Assembly (NCBI GenBank): GCA_947627365.1
Contig: CANQVT010000004.1
Span: forward strand, 21,424-85,423
Origin: an uncultured Lachnospiraceae bacterium
Lineage (GTDB): Bacteria; Bacillota; Clostridia; Lachnospirales; Lachnospiraceae
DNA length: 64,000 bases
Direction of reading: 5' to 3'
Each line of letters begins with the position of its first letter. Position 1 is the first letter of the stretch. Both the position numbers and the translations under genes were made by a program. The notes beneath the pieces were generated by a model. That model was not told the DNA's origin, made no database searches, and was given only the letters and a program-made list of their open reading frames with translations. Shown piece by piece: positions 16,288 to 23,959 of the stretch.

Positions 16288-17089
16288 CGCCCTCTCCTTC
16301 CTGGTTTTCGGCTTCTTTCGCGATCCATTCTTTGGCGATTGCATAATATGTCGCGTCGAGCTCTATGCCGACGAAGTTCCTGCCGGTATGCAGGCAGGCC
16401 ACTCCGGTCGATCCGCTCCCCATGAACGGATCCAGGACAGTGCCGCCCTCCGGGCTGATCCCGATCAGCTTTTCAAGCAGCTCGACCGGCTTCTGTGTCT
16501 GGTGGTGTCTGTCCTTTGCGTTCACGCTCTTGATGTTGTAGCATCCGCCCGCCACGAACGCCCCCTTCGTGAACTCCGCCTTCTTCGGGCCGTTGGTTCC
16601 CCACACCACATACTCGCAGTCGTTCCGGAACCGTCCGGGCGTTGGCCTGCTGTTTCCCTTGTTCCACACGACGATGCCGCGGTACACCCAGCCAGCGGTT
16701 TGCAGCGCGTCCGTCATCGCCGGAAGGTTGCGCCAGTCGATGAAGACACAGCAGACGCCGCCTTCCCTTGTCTTCGTCCGGCACTTGCTCAGCACCATGC
16801 GCATGAACTCCGTGAAGCTGCGCTGGTCCATGTTGTCGCCGCTGAAGTTCGGCAGCTTTGCGGATCCGTTGAAGTCCGTGTCGAAGTATTTGACGTTCGT
16901 GCTCTGCTTCCGGTCTCCGGCAAAAAGTCCTCCGGATGAATACGGTGGATCACACAGCACCATGTCCACGGACGCGTCCGGGATCTCTTTCAATACTTCG
17001 AGGCAGTCGCCCTGCAGCAGCCTTTGGAATGTTTCCGTCCCGGAAGGTAGCACCCCCCCCGCACGGGTTTTTATTGTCTCCATGTTCAT
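16244..17089 (-). CDS. DNA methyltransferase (N6/N4, DPPY type)
   Basis: This 281-residue enzyme has a DPPYSSGG motif at about residues 46-53, and FMGSGSTG for S-adenosylmethionine binding near residue 235, after QTQKPVELLEKLI. The order catalytic motif first, cofactor motif last, marks the beta class of amino-methyltransferases. It starts at the ATG in TGATG, one base inside the terminase stop. The gene sits between large terminase and portal, a place with no such gene in Mu itself. It may protect phage DNA from host restriction. No cognate nuclease is seen nearby, so it looks like an orphan enzyme. Confidence 0.9.
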   Translation of the reverse strand: MNMETIKTRAGGVLPSGTETFQRLLQGDCLEVLKEIPDASVDMVLCDPPYSSGGLFAGDRKQSTNVKYFDTDFNGSAKLPNFSGDNMDQRSFTEFMRMVLSKCRTKTREGGVCCVFIDWRNLPAMTDALQTAGWVYRGIVVWNKGNSRPTPGRFRNDCEYVVWGTNGPKKAEFTKGAFVAGGCYNIKSVNAKDRHHQTQKPVELLEKLIGISPEGGTVLDPFMGSGSTGVACLHTGRNFVGIELDATYYAIAKEWIAKEAENQEGEGDGERQEKEEERAGV

Positions 17090-18858
17090 CAGTATGCCCC
17101 TTTGCTCCTGCCCAGCTTCCGCCGCAGCACGCTCACGTAGCCGACCTTCCCCGTGGATCCGCGCACCTTCATCGCGGTGTCCACCGCCATCTTCAGCGCG
17201 TCCGGGCCGTCGTCGTTGCGGCCCATCGGGAACTCGGTCATCTGCGCGAGCAGCGTCTTGTGGCGTCTGCTGAACTTTATATAGTGGTTTTTCACCAGCG
17301 GCTGTAGGCTCTCGATCCGCATCAGCTTGTTCCCGGTGCTCTGGATCTCCTCGATCGGCAGGTGCTCCCCCGCCTCGGCCGACCGCCGTGCCATCACTTC
17401 CTTGAAGAAGAACTGGAACTGCACGGTCTCCACCCCGAACGCCCGCAGCGGCTTTAAGTCCCTGCGGTACCGTGCGGCCAGCGCGATCGCGTCGTCGATG
17501 ATCACGTCCGGATGCCGCCGCGCGATGTCCGCGTCGAGCACGTACATGTAGCCGGTCTTCCTGTCCATCGCCAGCCCGATGATCGCGCTGGTGTCGCTCT
17601 TCTTGTTCTTGCCCAGTGACGGGTCGTTCGCCCCCACCAGGAAGAAGTCCGGGCCCGCGAAGTCGGGCGGCGCGTCGTCGTAGAACTCGAACCATTCCTC
17701 CTGGAACGTCGCGTTCTCCGGATCCACCGGGTCGTTCTGTAGCTCGGAATTGAACGAGGCCACGCCCTCGGCGACGCGGATCTCCATCAGGTCGTAGTAG
17801 GAGAGCTTGTCTTCCCACAGCACCTCCGTGCCCTCCAGCATCTCGGCCTTGTGCTCCTCGTAGAACTCGCGCGCGTGGTCTTCGTGGGACTCGTCGAACA
17901 GGTTCGTGTAGATCGTCTCCCACTCGTCCCACAGCTGCGTGTTCTGCGCCCAGCCGGTCACGGCCCGGTAGGTGCGCGCCTTGTACCGCGGGTTCTTCAG
18001 CACGTTCGAGAGCAGGCTGTCGTAGTGCAGCACCGTCCCGATGTACATGATGTCCGTGTAGGTGTCCCCCGCCTTCGAGACCGCCTTGTCGAACCAGCTC
18101 TTCAGCTTCCTGCGCTGCTCCGCCGTGTTGACGTTCTCGTCGTTCTCGATGTCGTCCAGGACGATCAGGTCGGGCCGCCAGTTCCGGTGCTTCCTGCCTC
18201 GGATCTTCTTGCCGGAGCCGACCGCGTCCACCTTGACGTCCGTCCTCGTCAGGATGACGCCGGAGCGCCATGCCTTCTGTCCCTTCTGTTCCCCGAAGTC
18301 CTCCAGGATCGCGGCGTTGTCTTCCAGCTCCGTCCGGATGTCCTCCAGGAACGCTTCGGCCTGGTCGGTCGAATCGGATAATATAAGGATATAATGCTTG
18401 TACATATACAGGATCGCGTGCAGGCTGTCCTTGAACGTGAAGTTCGTGCTCTTCGCGTGGCCTCTTGGTGCTGCCGTGACCGTGTGCGAGCCCTTCGCCC
18501 TGCTGATCGCCTTCGCGTCCTTCTCCGGGTCCATGCCCTTCATGACGCCGCGGATCCACAGCTCGTCGAGCTCGTCGTGGAACTTCGGCGACCGGCGCAC
18601 AAAATAGTGCGGCAGGTATGCCCGCCCGAAGTATCCGAGGTCGATCGCCGCCAGCGACCGGCGCACGCCGTCCGGGCCGGTCAGCGGCTTCCTGCCCGCC
18701 TTGTAGTCCGCGGCCAGTGCCCTGCGCTTCTCCCGGAACGCCCCGTCCCGCGCTGCGTATTCGAGGAAGAGGCTGCGCTGCGCTTCCTGCGCGGCCGCCT
18801 GCTCCAGGTCTTCCTCCGGCAGCTCCAGCTCCTGTTCATATTCAAGCAGGTCAATCAT
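17089..18858 (-). CDS. Terminase large subunit (Mu gp28-like)
   Basis: This 589-residue packaging motor shows an ATPase with AAPRGHAKST as Walker A (about residue 128), LIVLDDIENDEN as Walker B (about residue 230), and a nuclease half with VGANDPSLGKNKKSD (first acidic residue of the RNase H-like site) and VIIDDAIALA. It cuts and packages phage DNA together with the small subunit. It overlaps the preceding gene by 8 bases and the methylase by one. Confidence 0.93.
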   Translation of the reverse strand: MIDLLEYEQELELPEEDLEQAAAQEAQRSLFLEYAARDGAFREKRRALAADYKAGRKPLTGPDGVRRSLAAIDLGYFGRAYLPHYFVRRSPKFHDELDELWIRGVMKGMDPEKDAKAISRAKGSHTVTAAPRGHAKSTNFTFKDSLHAILYMYKHYILILSDSTDQAEAFLEDIRTELEDNAAILEDFGEQKGQKAWRSGVILTRTDVKVDAVGSGKKIRGRKHRNWRPDLIVLDDIENDENVNTAEQRRKLKSWFDKAVSKAGDTYTDIMYIGTVLHYDSLLSNVLKNPRYKARTYRAVTGWAQNTQLWDEWETIYTNLFDESHEDHAREFYEEHKAEMLEGTEVLWEDKLSYYDLMEIRVAEGVASFNSELQNDPVDPENATFQEEWFEFYDDAPPDFAGPDFFLVGANDPSLGKNKKSDTSAIIGLAMDRKTGYMYVLDADIARRHPDVIIDDAIALAARYRRDLKPLRAFGVETVQFQFFFKEVMARRSAEAGEHLPIEEIQSTGNKLMRIESLQPLVKNHYIKFSRRHKTLLAQMTEFPMGRNDDGPDALKMAVDTAMKVRGSTGKVGYVSVLRRKLGRSKGAY

Positions 18859-19414
18859 CCGTCAGCATCCTCTCTTTTGCCTTGCGCAGGATCTCCTTCA
18901 TCGCGAGCCGGGAGTCCTCGTCGTCCCGGATCACCTTCAGGATCTCCTTCTCCATCTCCTTGAAGGCCGTCTCCGCCTTCTTCTGCATGTCCTGCCGCAC
19001 GCGGTCCTTGTAGACCTTCGTGCGGGACAGGCTCGCCAGCAGGCGCCCGGCCTTGTCGATCGGCAGCTGGTCGAACTCCTCCTCAGCCGTCGCCATCTTA
19101 TTGATCAGCCCGTCCATCAGCATCCGCATCCCCGCCTCCGTGTAGTCGGCATCCGGGTTCTGCTGGACGACCTGCACCAGCTTCTCCGTCTGCCTCTGCG
19201 CTTCCAGGAGCCTCTGCATCGCCGTGCTCGACCGCATCGCATAGCGGCCGATCGCGCTCTTGCTGATGTCGTACCCCTGCGCCTTCAGGCTGTCGCTGAT
19301 GTACTGGTACGTGTTCGACGTGTCCGTCAGCATGACGTCCACGCTGCGCCGGATCTCCTCCGGCAGTTCGTCCACCTTGGAACTGATCCGGGTCTTCCTG
19401 CGCTGCTTGCCCAT
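18851..19414 (-). CDS. Terminase small subunit-like protein (Mu gp27, DUF3486)
   Basis: This 187-residue protein starts MGKQRRKTRISSKVDELPEE and contains ISKSAIGRYAMRSSTAMQ, the DNA-binding region of the DUF3486 family. The rest is mostly helical and charged, suited to oligomer formation. In Mu the equivalent is gp27, thought to serve as small terminase. It directly precedes the large subunit and overlaps it, which suggests coupled translation. Confidence 0.87.
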   Translation of the reverse strand: MGKQRRKTRISSKVDELPEEIRRSVDVMLTDTSNTYQYISDSLKAQGYDISKSAIGRYAMRSSTAMQRLLEAQRQTEKLVQVVQQNPDADYTEAGMRMLMDGLINKMATAEEEFDQLPIDKAGRLLASLSRTKVYKDRVRQDMQKKAETAFKEMEKEILKVIRDDEDSRLAMKEILRKAKERMLTDD

Positions 19415-19728
19415 CAGATGTCCACCCCCGGGTCGCTGATCGTGCCCTCCGCGAGGTCCACGCCCGCCTTCGTCAGGCGGATCACCGCGTCCTCGCTGTA
19501 GGCCGTGTAGGCTGTCACCTTCTCGTCCGTGATCTCCACGTACCCGGCGTCCTCCAGGTACGAGATATACTTCCCGATGTCCGGCGACAGGATCAGGCCC
19601 GCCGAGATCATCGCGTTCGAGACCTGGCGGGTCAGCGCCGTGTTGTTGAATCCTTTGACCAGGCAGCGGATGATGTAGCCGCGGACCGCTTTGTTCCGTT
19701 TCACTTCTTCCTTCTCTGCTCCGTTCAT
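19414..19728 (-). CDS. Winged-helix phage protein (gp26 position)
   Basis: This 104-residue protein has YIIRCLVKGFNNTALTRQVSN, then LSPDIGKYISYLEDAGYVEITDEK, the pattern of a small winged-helix protein. Mu-like phages carry a similar ~100-residue protein (gp26, VpaChn25_0724-type) between the gp25 and gp27 genes. The role is unknown; it may help in packaging. It overlaps the small terminase start by one base. Confidence 0.7.
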   Translation of the reverse strand: MNGAEKEEVKRNKAVRGYIIRCLVKGFNNTALTRQVSNAMISAGLILSPDIGKYISYLEDAGYVEITDEKVTAYTAYSEDAVIRLTKAGVDLAEGTISDPGVDI

Positions 19729-19742
19729 CTCTTACCCCTCAT

Positions 19743-20096
19743 TCACTTGTCGCTGCGCATCAGCAGCTTGTCGATCTTGGTGTCGATGTTCTTGATCGAG
19801 TCCTCCATCTTGTTCATCGCCCGGAAGTAGTCCTCCCGCAGCACGAACGTCGTGGCGAAGTCGCTCTTGAACTCATTGATCCGCGTCTCCAGCCCGCGGA
19901 CCTCTTGGCTTGTTTCATCCTCCAGCTCGCTGATCCTCTTCTCGTACTTCTCGTCGATTGCTTTTATTGCTTCCCTGTTCTGGTTGTTGCTCTCCTTCAG
20001 CTCGCTGATCCAGTTCTTGATCAGCCAGGCCAGCACGGCCAGCACCAGGCTGATCACCCCGGTCATGACGTCGGAGAACGTGATCACGTAATTCAT
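19743..20096 (-). CDS. Membrane-anchored coiled-coil protein (gp25 position)
   Basis: This 117-residue protein has one N-terminal membrane segment (about residues 8-30, VMTGVISLVLAVLAWLI) and a long charged coiled coil (about 31-105). The order agrees with Mu gp25 (DUF2730). The topology also resembles haemolysin XhlA or spanin-like partners of holins, and it lies straight after the holin candidate. The start has a weak ribosome site and probably relies on coupling with the holin gene, 4 bases upstream. Confidence 0.65.
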   Translation of the reverse strand: MNYVITFSDVMTGVISLVLAVLAWLIKNWISELKESNNQNREAIKAIDEKYEKRISELEDETSQEVRGLETRINEFKSDFATTFVLREDYFRAMNKMEDSIKNIDTKIDKLLMRSDK

Positions 20097-20100
20097 GCGC

Positions 20101-20436
20101 TTATTTCCGCAGCATCCGCTTCGCCAGGTCTGTCACGTGTTCCCACCCGTTCATGGAGACCAGTGCGACGATGAACGCTGCAAGGAATGAAGCGAATACC
20201 TCGTACCACGTGATCGGCTGCTTCGCGTAGCTCATCATCCCCAGCAGGGCTGCCGGGCAGATGACCAGCGACAGGCCGGTCACGAGCAGTGCGGACGGTA
20301 TCTTCTCGTCGAGCCACTTCCACGCCTTCAGGACCTCCGTGATGCAGGACACGAGAAAGGCCAGCAGGCCGAGGATAGCCAGGAGCTTCGTCCCGTCCAC
20401 CAGTGCGTTGATGTCGATGTTCGTCAAAAATTCCAT
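20101..20436 (-). CDS. Holin candidate
   Basis: This 111-residue protein has three hydrophobic segments: about 17-37 (LLAILGLLAFLVSCITEVL), 48-70 (ALLVTGLSLVICPAALLGMM) and 76-98. It has a short charged C-terminus. Size and topology fit a phage holin that releases endolysin through the membrane. GGAAGGAGGCGCAAAAGC precedes the ATG. It is the first gene downstream of the probable Mor-activated promoter, so it should be expressed late, whereas the endolysin lies upstream of that promoter. Confidence 0.75.
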   Translation of the reverse strand: MEFLTNIDINALVDGTKLLAILGLLAFLVSCITEVLKAWKWLDEKIPSALLVTGLSLVICPAALLGMMSYAKQPITWYEVFASFLAAFIVALVSMNGWEHVTDLAKRMLRK

Positions 20437-20466
20437 GCTTTTGCGCCTCCTTCCCGACGATACGAA

Positions 20467-20492
20467 AAGAGCATAGCTTTCGCTATGCTCTT
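20467..20492 (-). terminator. Terminator after mor
   Basis: An 11-bp perfect stem (AAGAGCATAGC / GCTATGCTCTT on the minus strand) is closed by a GAAA tetraloop and followed by TT, making a TTTT run. It lies 49 bases downstream of the mor stop and should end the early/middle transcript before the late genes. Confidence 0.75.
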
Positions 20493-20536
20493 ATGGTACG
20501 CTTATTCGTTTGTAACCTTTAGGGGAAATATTTCCC
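20493..20536 (-). promoter_or_regulatory. Probable Mor-dependent late promoter
   Basis: A perfect 14-bp palindrome GGGAAATATTTCCC (20523-20536) is followed on the minus strand by TACCAT (20498-20493) and no good -35 box. Placing the start of transcription at 20486 puts the palindrome centre 43.5 bases upstream, the distance known for Mor binding at the Mu middle promoter. The palindrome and spacing are seen; activator binding is inferred. Confidence 0.6.
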
Positions 20537-20540
20537 GATT

Positions 20541-20876
20541 TTATCCGCCGCCCCCGCCGTCGTCGATCATGTCGAAGATCGTCATCTGTCCGGGCGTCGG
20601 TTCGTCTTTCAGGATGTTGCGGATCTGCACCGTCGTCAGGTTGTACTTCTCGGCCAGCTCCTTCTGGTTGTAGCCGTTGTATTCAGCCTTCACCCGCCTG
20701 TTCCGGGCAGGTGCCACGATGCTCTCCGGCTTCGGGAAGTACAGCTCGTCGCCCTTCGCGTAGTCTGCCAGCTCGGCGAAGCGCTCGATCCCGATGATGT
20801 CCGTGATCGGCCGGTACTGCTCCGCGATGTCCTCTTCCGTCAGCTCCCCGACCAGCTCCTTCACCCAGCCGTCCAT
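20541..20876 (-). CDS. mor: Mor-family transcription activator
   Basis: This 111-residue protein has the Mor/C layout: an N-terminal dimerisation part (EDIAEQYRPITDIIGIERFAELADY) and a C-terminal helix-turn-helix (AEYNGYNQKELAEKYNLTTVQIRNIL in two stretches, about residues 64-92). Mor proteins turn on Mu middle genes and, in phages with a single activator, the late genes. The start is one base after the endolysin stop and uses AAGGTGTCC inside that gene. No second (C-like) activator is visible, so this one probably drives all late transcription. Confidence 0.88.
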   Translation of the reverse strand: MDGWVKELVGELTEEDIAEQYRPITDIIGIERFAELADYAKGDELYFPKPESIVAPARNRRVKAEYNGYNQKELAEKYNLTTVQIRNILKDEPTPGQMTIFDMIDDGGGGG

Positions 20877-20877
20877 C

Positions 20878-22428
20878 TCAGGACACCTTCTTCGTGTAGG
20901 TCAGGCAGATCCAGCCGATGCCGCTCTTTAAGCGTCCCCAGTTCCGCTTCTCCTCCACGATCGTGTACTTCAGCTTGTGCCCGGCCTTCTCCTGGATGCT
21001 CCCCGTCACCTTCGCGCTCTTGCGCGGCTTCTTCCGGATGTAGAGGTAGTCGCAGGTCGTCTCGATCAGGTACGGCACGCCGGACGGCTGTGCCGCCTGC
21101 TCCGGCTCCTTCGGCTGCTCCTGCGTCTTCGGCGGCTCCGGCTGCGCGTCGCCCAGCATCACGTCAGCGTTGAAGCGCGTCAGGTCCCACCGCTCGATGA
21201 TGCTCACCAGCTTCTCCACGTACTTCGGATCCGTCGCGTAGCCGCCGTCCTTGATGATCTGCGCGGCCTTGCGGTAGTCCTTCTCGCCAGAGAGCCCTGC
21301 GTAGCGCTGCCTGTTCCCGTTCGGCGCGTTCAGCAGGTAGGCGCTGTGGTCTGCGATCGACGCCTCGATGCTCTCATAGCAGCGGAAGTCGCTCTTCTGC
21401 ATCCAGGTGTTCCCCGCGGTGTCGCACTCCGGTGACATCTTCGTGTACTTGTCGCCGTTCCAGGTCGTGCCCGCCCATACGTTCCCGGACAGGCTGCACT
21501 TCATCCCGTGCAGGTTGTTCGCCTTCTGTGCGAGGTCGGTCTGGCCGTAGCCGCTCTCCAGGATCGCCTGCGCGAACAGTACGCAGCCCAGGATCCCCGT
21601 GTCGATCTCTTCCTTCGCGTAGAGGCTGCCGAGCCGTTCCACGAACTCCGCCTCCGTGCAGCCCTTGAACTCGGACGCCTGCGTCCCCTTCGCCTCGTTC
21701 GTGTAGATGCACTTCCCGGCCGGGTCGTAGACGCTGTACCCCGGAAGCGTCTCGCACAGCTTCCGCGCGTTCGCCTCCGTGCCCGCGAACTGCTGGCTCT
21801 TCTCGTCCTCCCAGCTCTTGCGCACGCGGTAGTATTCCTCTTCTGCCGCCTCCGGCTTCGACGCCGTCCCGGAGACGCCCAGGCCGTCCAGGATCCCCTG
21901 CGCGACCGCCTGCGCCACGAGGCCCTTGCGGTCGGTGTACCAGGCCATGTCGTCGCCGTCGTCGATGAACGCGGTCTCTAAAAGGAAATACTTCGCGCCC
22001 GCCGCCTGCGCCCGGTTCAGGTTCAGCAGGCCGGTTGAATTGTCGAGCAGCCATTCCCTGAAGCCCAGCGCCACCACGCGGTCGATGATCGCCCTGGCGA
22101 TGCTCCTGCCCGCGTTGTTCGGGTGGATGTAGCCGCCCACGCCCGTGTAGCTCCCGTCGCCATACGGGTCCTTCTTGGCCTTCGCGTTGAAGTGCACCTC
22201 CAGCGTGAAGTCATACTTCGCATAGTCCGGCACGTGCCCGGCCTTGCTCTGCGTGTAGCAGTTCTTGTTCTGGTCGTACATAGTGACCGACGCCCTCGTG
22301 CCGATCGCCTTCTTGACCAGCGTCGCCAGCTCCCTCGTGTAGTCCGCCTCGTTCCCCCATACGGAACACGCGCCCGGATCCCCTTCGCCGTGTCCCGCGA
22401 TAATGAAAACTTTCTTCTTTGCCGCCAT
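20878..22428 (-). CDS. Endolysin: amidase + glucosaminidase + SH3
   Basis: This 516-residue enzyme has three parts. Residues 1-170 are an N-acetylmuramoyl-L-alanine amidase of the Amidase_3 type (KVFIIAGHGEGDPGACS, then TLEVHFNAKAK and FLLETAFIDDGDDM, supplying zinc ligands and the catalytic Glu). About 240-395 is a glucosaminidase (VLFAQAILESGYGQTDLAQKA). About 450-516 is an SH3-like wall-binding domain (YLYIRKKPRKSAKVTGSI). It has no signal peptide, so it needs a holin. The gene is upstream of mor, not in the late operon. Confidence 0.92.
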   Translation of the reverse strand: MAAKKKVFIIAGHGEGDPGACSVWGNEADYTRELATLVKKAIGTRASVTMYDQNKNCYTQSKAGHVPDYAKYDFTLEVHFNAKAKKDPYGDGSYTGVGGYIHPNNAGRSIARAIIDRVVALGFREWLLDNSTGLLNLNRAQAAGAKYFLLETAFIDDGDDMAWYTDRKGLVAQAVAQGILDGLGVSGTASKPEAAEEEYYRVRKSWEDEKSQQFAGTEANARKLCETLPGYSVYDPAGKCIYTNEAKGTQASEFKGCTEAEFVERLGSLYAKEEIDTGILGCVLFAQAILESGYGQTDLAQKANNLHGMKCSLSGNVWAGTTWNGDKYTKMSPECDTAGNTWMQKSDFRCYESIEASIADHSAYLLNAPNGNRQRYAGLSGEKDYRKAAQIIKDGGYATDPKYVEKLVSIIERWDLTRFNADVMLGDAQPEPPKTQEQPKEPEQAAQPSGVPYLIETTCDYLYIRKKPRKSAKVTGSIQEKAGHKLKYTIVEEKRNWGRLKSGIGWICLTYTKKVS

Positions 22429-22429
22429 G

Positions 22430-22528
22430 TCAGCGTCCTCCCTTCTTATCCCTGCCGCCTCCGTTCATCGCACAGACCGCGACGAGCGTGATGCAGATGA
22501 TGATGATGTTGATCGTACTTGTAGCCAT
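22430..22528 (-). CDS. 32-residue membrane protein overlapping the 22446-22685 gene
   Basis: The reading frame encodes MATSTINIIIICITLVAVCA followed by a short basic tail (MNGGGRDKKGGR). It has one membrane segment. GGAAGGAGGAACAGAAGG lies directly upstream of the ATG at 22528. Its stop lies just before the endolysin start. It is too short for most gene finders, but the ribosome site and the hydrophobic content argue for expression. A role in lysis is suggested only by position. Confidence 0.6.
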   Translation of the reverse strand: MATSTINIIIICITLVAVCAMNGGGRDKKGGR

Positions 22529-22685
22529 CCTTCTGTTCCTCCTTCCACCACAGCAGTGTCTTCTTGCCGATGACCAGCGCGCCCATGACCAGGATGATCT
22601 CCAGCAGGTCGGGCTTCGGCTGCTGCGCTTCCAGCGATACCACCTGCAGGAAGATGATCACCCACAGCTCATACTTTCCCCGCAT
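22446..22685 (-). CDS. Small membrane protein, possible holin partner
   Basis: This 79-residue protein begins MRGKYELWVIIFLQVVSLEA and has hydrophobic segments at about 7-20 and 28-48 (LLEIILVMGALVIGKKTLLWW). Its last ~25 residues are rich in His and Arg and are encoded where another frame holds the 32-residue gene. GAGGAGGAGAACA precedes the ATG. The position before the endolysin suggests a second holin or antiholin. The last part may be constrained more by the overlapping frame than by its own function. Confidence 0.55.
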   Translation of the reverse strand: MRGKYELWVIIFLQVVSLEAQQPKPDLLEIILVMGALVIGKKTLLWWKEEQKDGYKYDQHHHHLHHARRGLCDERRRQG

Positions 22686-23346
22686 TGTTCTCCTCCTCGT
22701 AGTCCAGCGCGACCGCCACTTTGCTCTCGACCATGATGCACTTCTTCAGCTCCGTCATCGCCGCGTCCATCATGTCGTCCGGCAGGAACGCGCGGATCAG
22801 CTCGCCGTTCCTGATCTGGTGGATGTACAGCAGCTCCGCGTCCCAGTCCTCGTCCACGTCGAACGCCGCGTTCAGCGTCTTGCGGTCCTTCTCGTAGTCG
22901 CCCTTCAGGCGCTTCAGCAGCAGCTTCTCCTGCTTCGCGTCCGGTAACATGTGCATGTGCGCGTGGACGAACTCCGCCAGCTCGTACTCGAACGAGTAGT
23001 CGCCCGTGAACAGGGCCTTCAGCATCGCCTCGAAGCTCGGCGTCAGCTTGTACTTCGTCTCGGTCGTCACCGTGACGTTCCTGTTGAAGACGCCCTCGGA
23101 GACGCACAGCTTCAGCCGGTCGGGGTTCAGGATGTCCAGGCTGCGCCGGTCGGACACGCTGCACGAGCCCTCGTTCCCGTAAAACCTCACGAACTGCTTG
23201 CTCCGGTCGTCCATGATCGAGAGCCCGCGCTTCTGCACCTCCGCCTGGAGCGCGTCCATGTTCCTCTTTGTGTTCAGCCGCAGCCGGTCGTAGCGGATCA
23301 GGTCGTCCACGAGCTCGCTGCTTGTCTTGGTGTTCAGGTTTGCCAT
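22669..23346 (-). CDS. Early phage protein of unknown function
   Basis: This 225-residue protein begins MANLNTKTSSELVDDLIRYD. An N-terminal helix carries DRLRLNTKRNMDALQAEVQKRG, the middle has an ITVTTETKYKLTPSFEAML-like region (VTVTTETKYKLTPSFEAML), and the C-terminus is acidic. I do not recognise the family. Mu has Gam and other semi-essential genes in this part of the early region, but no Gam motif is evident. AAGGAGGAGAGACGGT supports the start. Confidence 0.65.
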   Translation of the reverse strand: MANLNTKTSSELVDDLIRYDRLRLNTKRNMDALQAEVQKRGLSIMDDRSKQFVRFYGNEGSCSVSDRRSLDILNPDRLKLCVSEGVFNRNVTVTTETKYKLTPSFEAMLKALFTGDYSFEYELAEFVHAHMHMLPDAKQEKLLLKRLKGDYEKDRKTLNAAFDVDEDWDAELLYIHQIRNGELIRAFLPDDMMDAAMTELKKCIMVESKVAVALDYEEENNAGKV

Positions 23347-23360
23347 ACCGTCTCTCCTCC

Positions 23361-23591
23361 TTATGCTTTCAGTTTTTCCGTGCAGGCCGGGCAGATGCCC
23401 TTGCCCATCAGCAGCTTCACGCCTTCCGTCTCACCGCAGAAGACACAGCGCGGCGTGTATGCCCGCAGCCGGATCTCCCCGCCCTCGACGGTCAGCTCCA
23501 TCGGGTCCTTCCCCTGAAGTCCCAGTTCCCGGCGTACTGCCACCGGGATGCTGATCGAACCGTGGTTCGACAGCTTCTTGTAGGTTGTCAT
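23361..23591 (-). CDS. AbrB-type DNA-binding protein with zinc ribbon
   Basis: This 76-residue protein has an N-terminal SpoVT-AbrB swapped-hairpin domain (SNHGSISIPVAVRRELGL, about residues 8-25; MELTVEGGEIRLR). A C-terminal zinc ribbon follows with CVFCGE at about 49-54 and CPAC at about 68-71. AbrB domains bind DNA as dimers and are common in transition-state regulators and antitoxins. No toxin partner is next to it, so a regulator of early phage or host genes is more likely. AAGGAGGACAAGGAC precedes the ATG. Confidence 0.82.
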   Translation of the reverse strand: MTTYKKLSNHGSISIPVAVRRELGLQGKDPMELTVEGGEIRLRAYTPRCVFCGETEGVKLLMGKGICPACTEKLKA

Positions 23592-23612
23592 GTCCTTGTC
23601 CTCCTTCCGTGC

Positions 23613-23945
23613 TTATCCGATGCCTGCGCCCCCGCCCGGTGCCCCTTCCACCAGCAGGGTGATGTCCTTGCGGAACGCCTCCTCCACTTCCATGCGGCAC
23701 CCTTTCGAGCTGATCCAGCCGTCCATCAGGTAGATGTGCGTGCACATGTCCAGCAGCACCAGCGACACCGCCATGTAGTCGTCATGCGTCGGCGTGGCGT
23801 GGTCGGCCAGGTGCCTGCTGATCCGTGCCGGGTTGATCACCTCCGTGCCCGGATGCTCCCGGAGCACGCGCGCCTCCGCGGCGTCGAAGCGTTCCATGTA
23901 GTCGTCCTCGTGGCCCGTGATCGGGCCGGACAGGTAGATCCTCAT
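23613..23945 (-). CDS. DUF4406 nucleoside 2-deoxyribosyltransferase-like protein
   Basis: This 110-residue protein opens MRIYLSGPITGHEDDYMERF, then HPGTEVINPARIS and YMAVSLVLLDMCTHIYLMDGW, ending SKGCRMEVEEA. These are hallmarks of the DUF4406 branch of the nucleoside 2-deoxyribosyltransferase/SLOG superfamily. Members bind nucleotides, and the Glu of the MEVEEA motif is catalytic in true transferases. Phages often carry it in early regions. The true start is the ATG at 23945; the frame is open further upstream but overlaps the previous gene. Confidence 0.83.
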   Translation of the reverse strand: MRIYLSGPITGHEDDYMERFDAAEARVLREHPGTEVINPARISRHLADHATPTHDDYMAVSLVLLDMCTHIYLMDGWISSKGCRMEVEEAFRKDITLLVEGAPGGGAGIG

Positions 23946-23959
23946 GTCCTTCTCCCCTC

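Noticed and set aside
23361..23591. AbrB-domain protein considered as an antitoxin
   Set aside because: No toxin-sized partner lies in the coupled neighbours, and the zinc ribbon is unlike common MazE or AbrB antitoxins.
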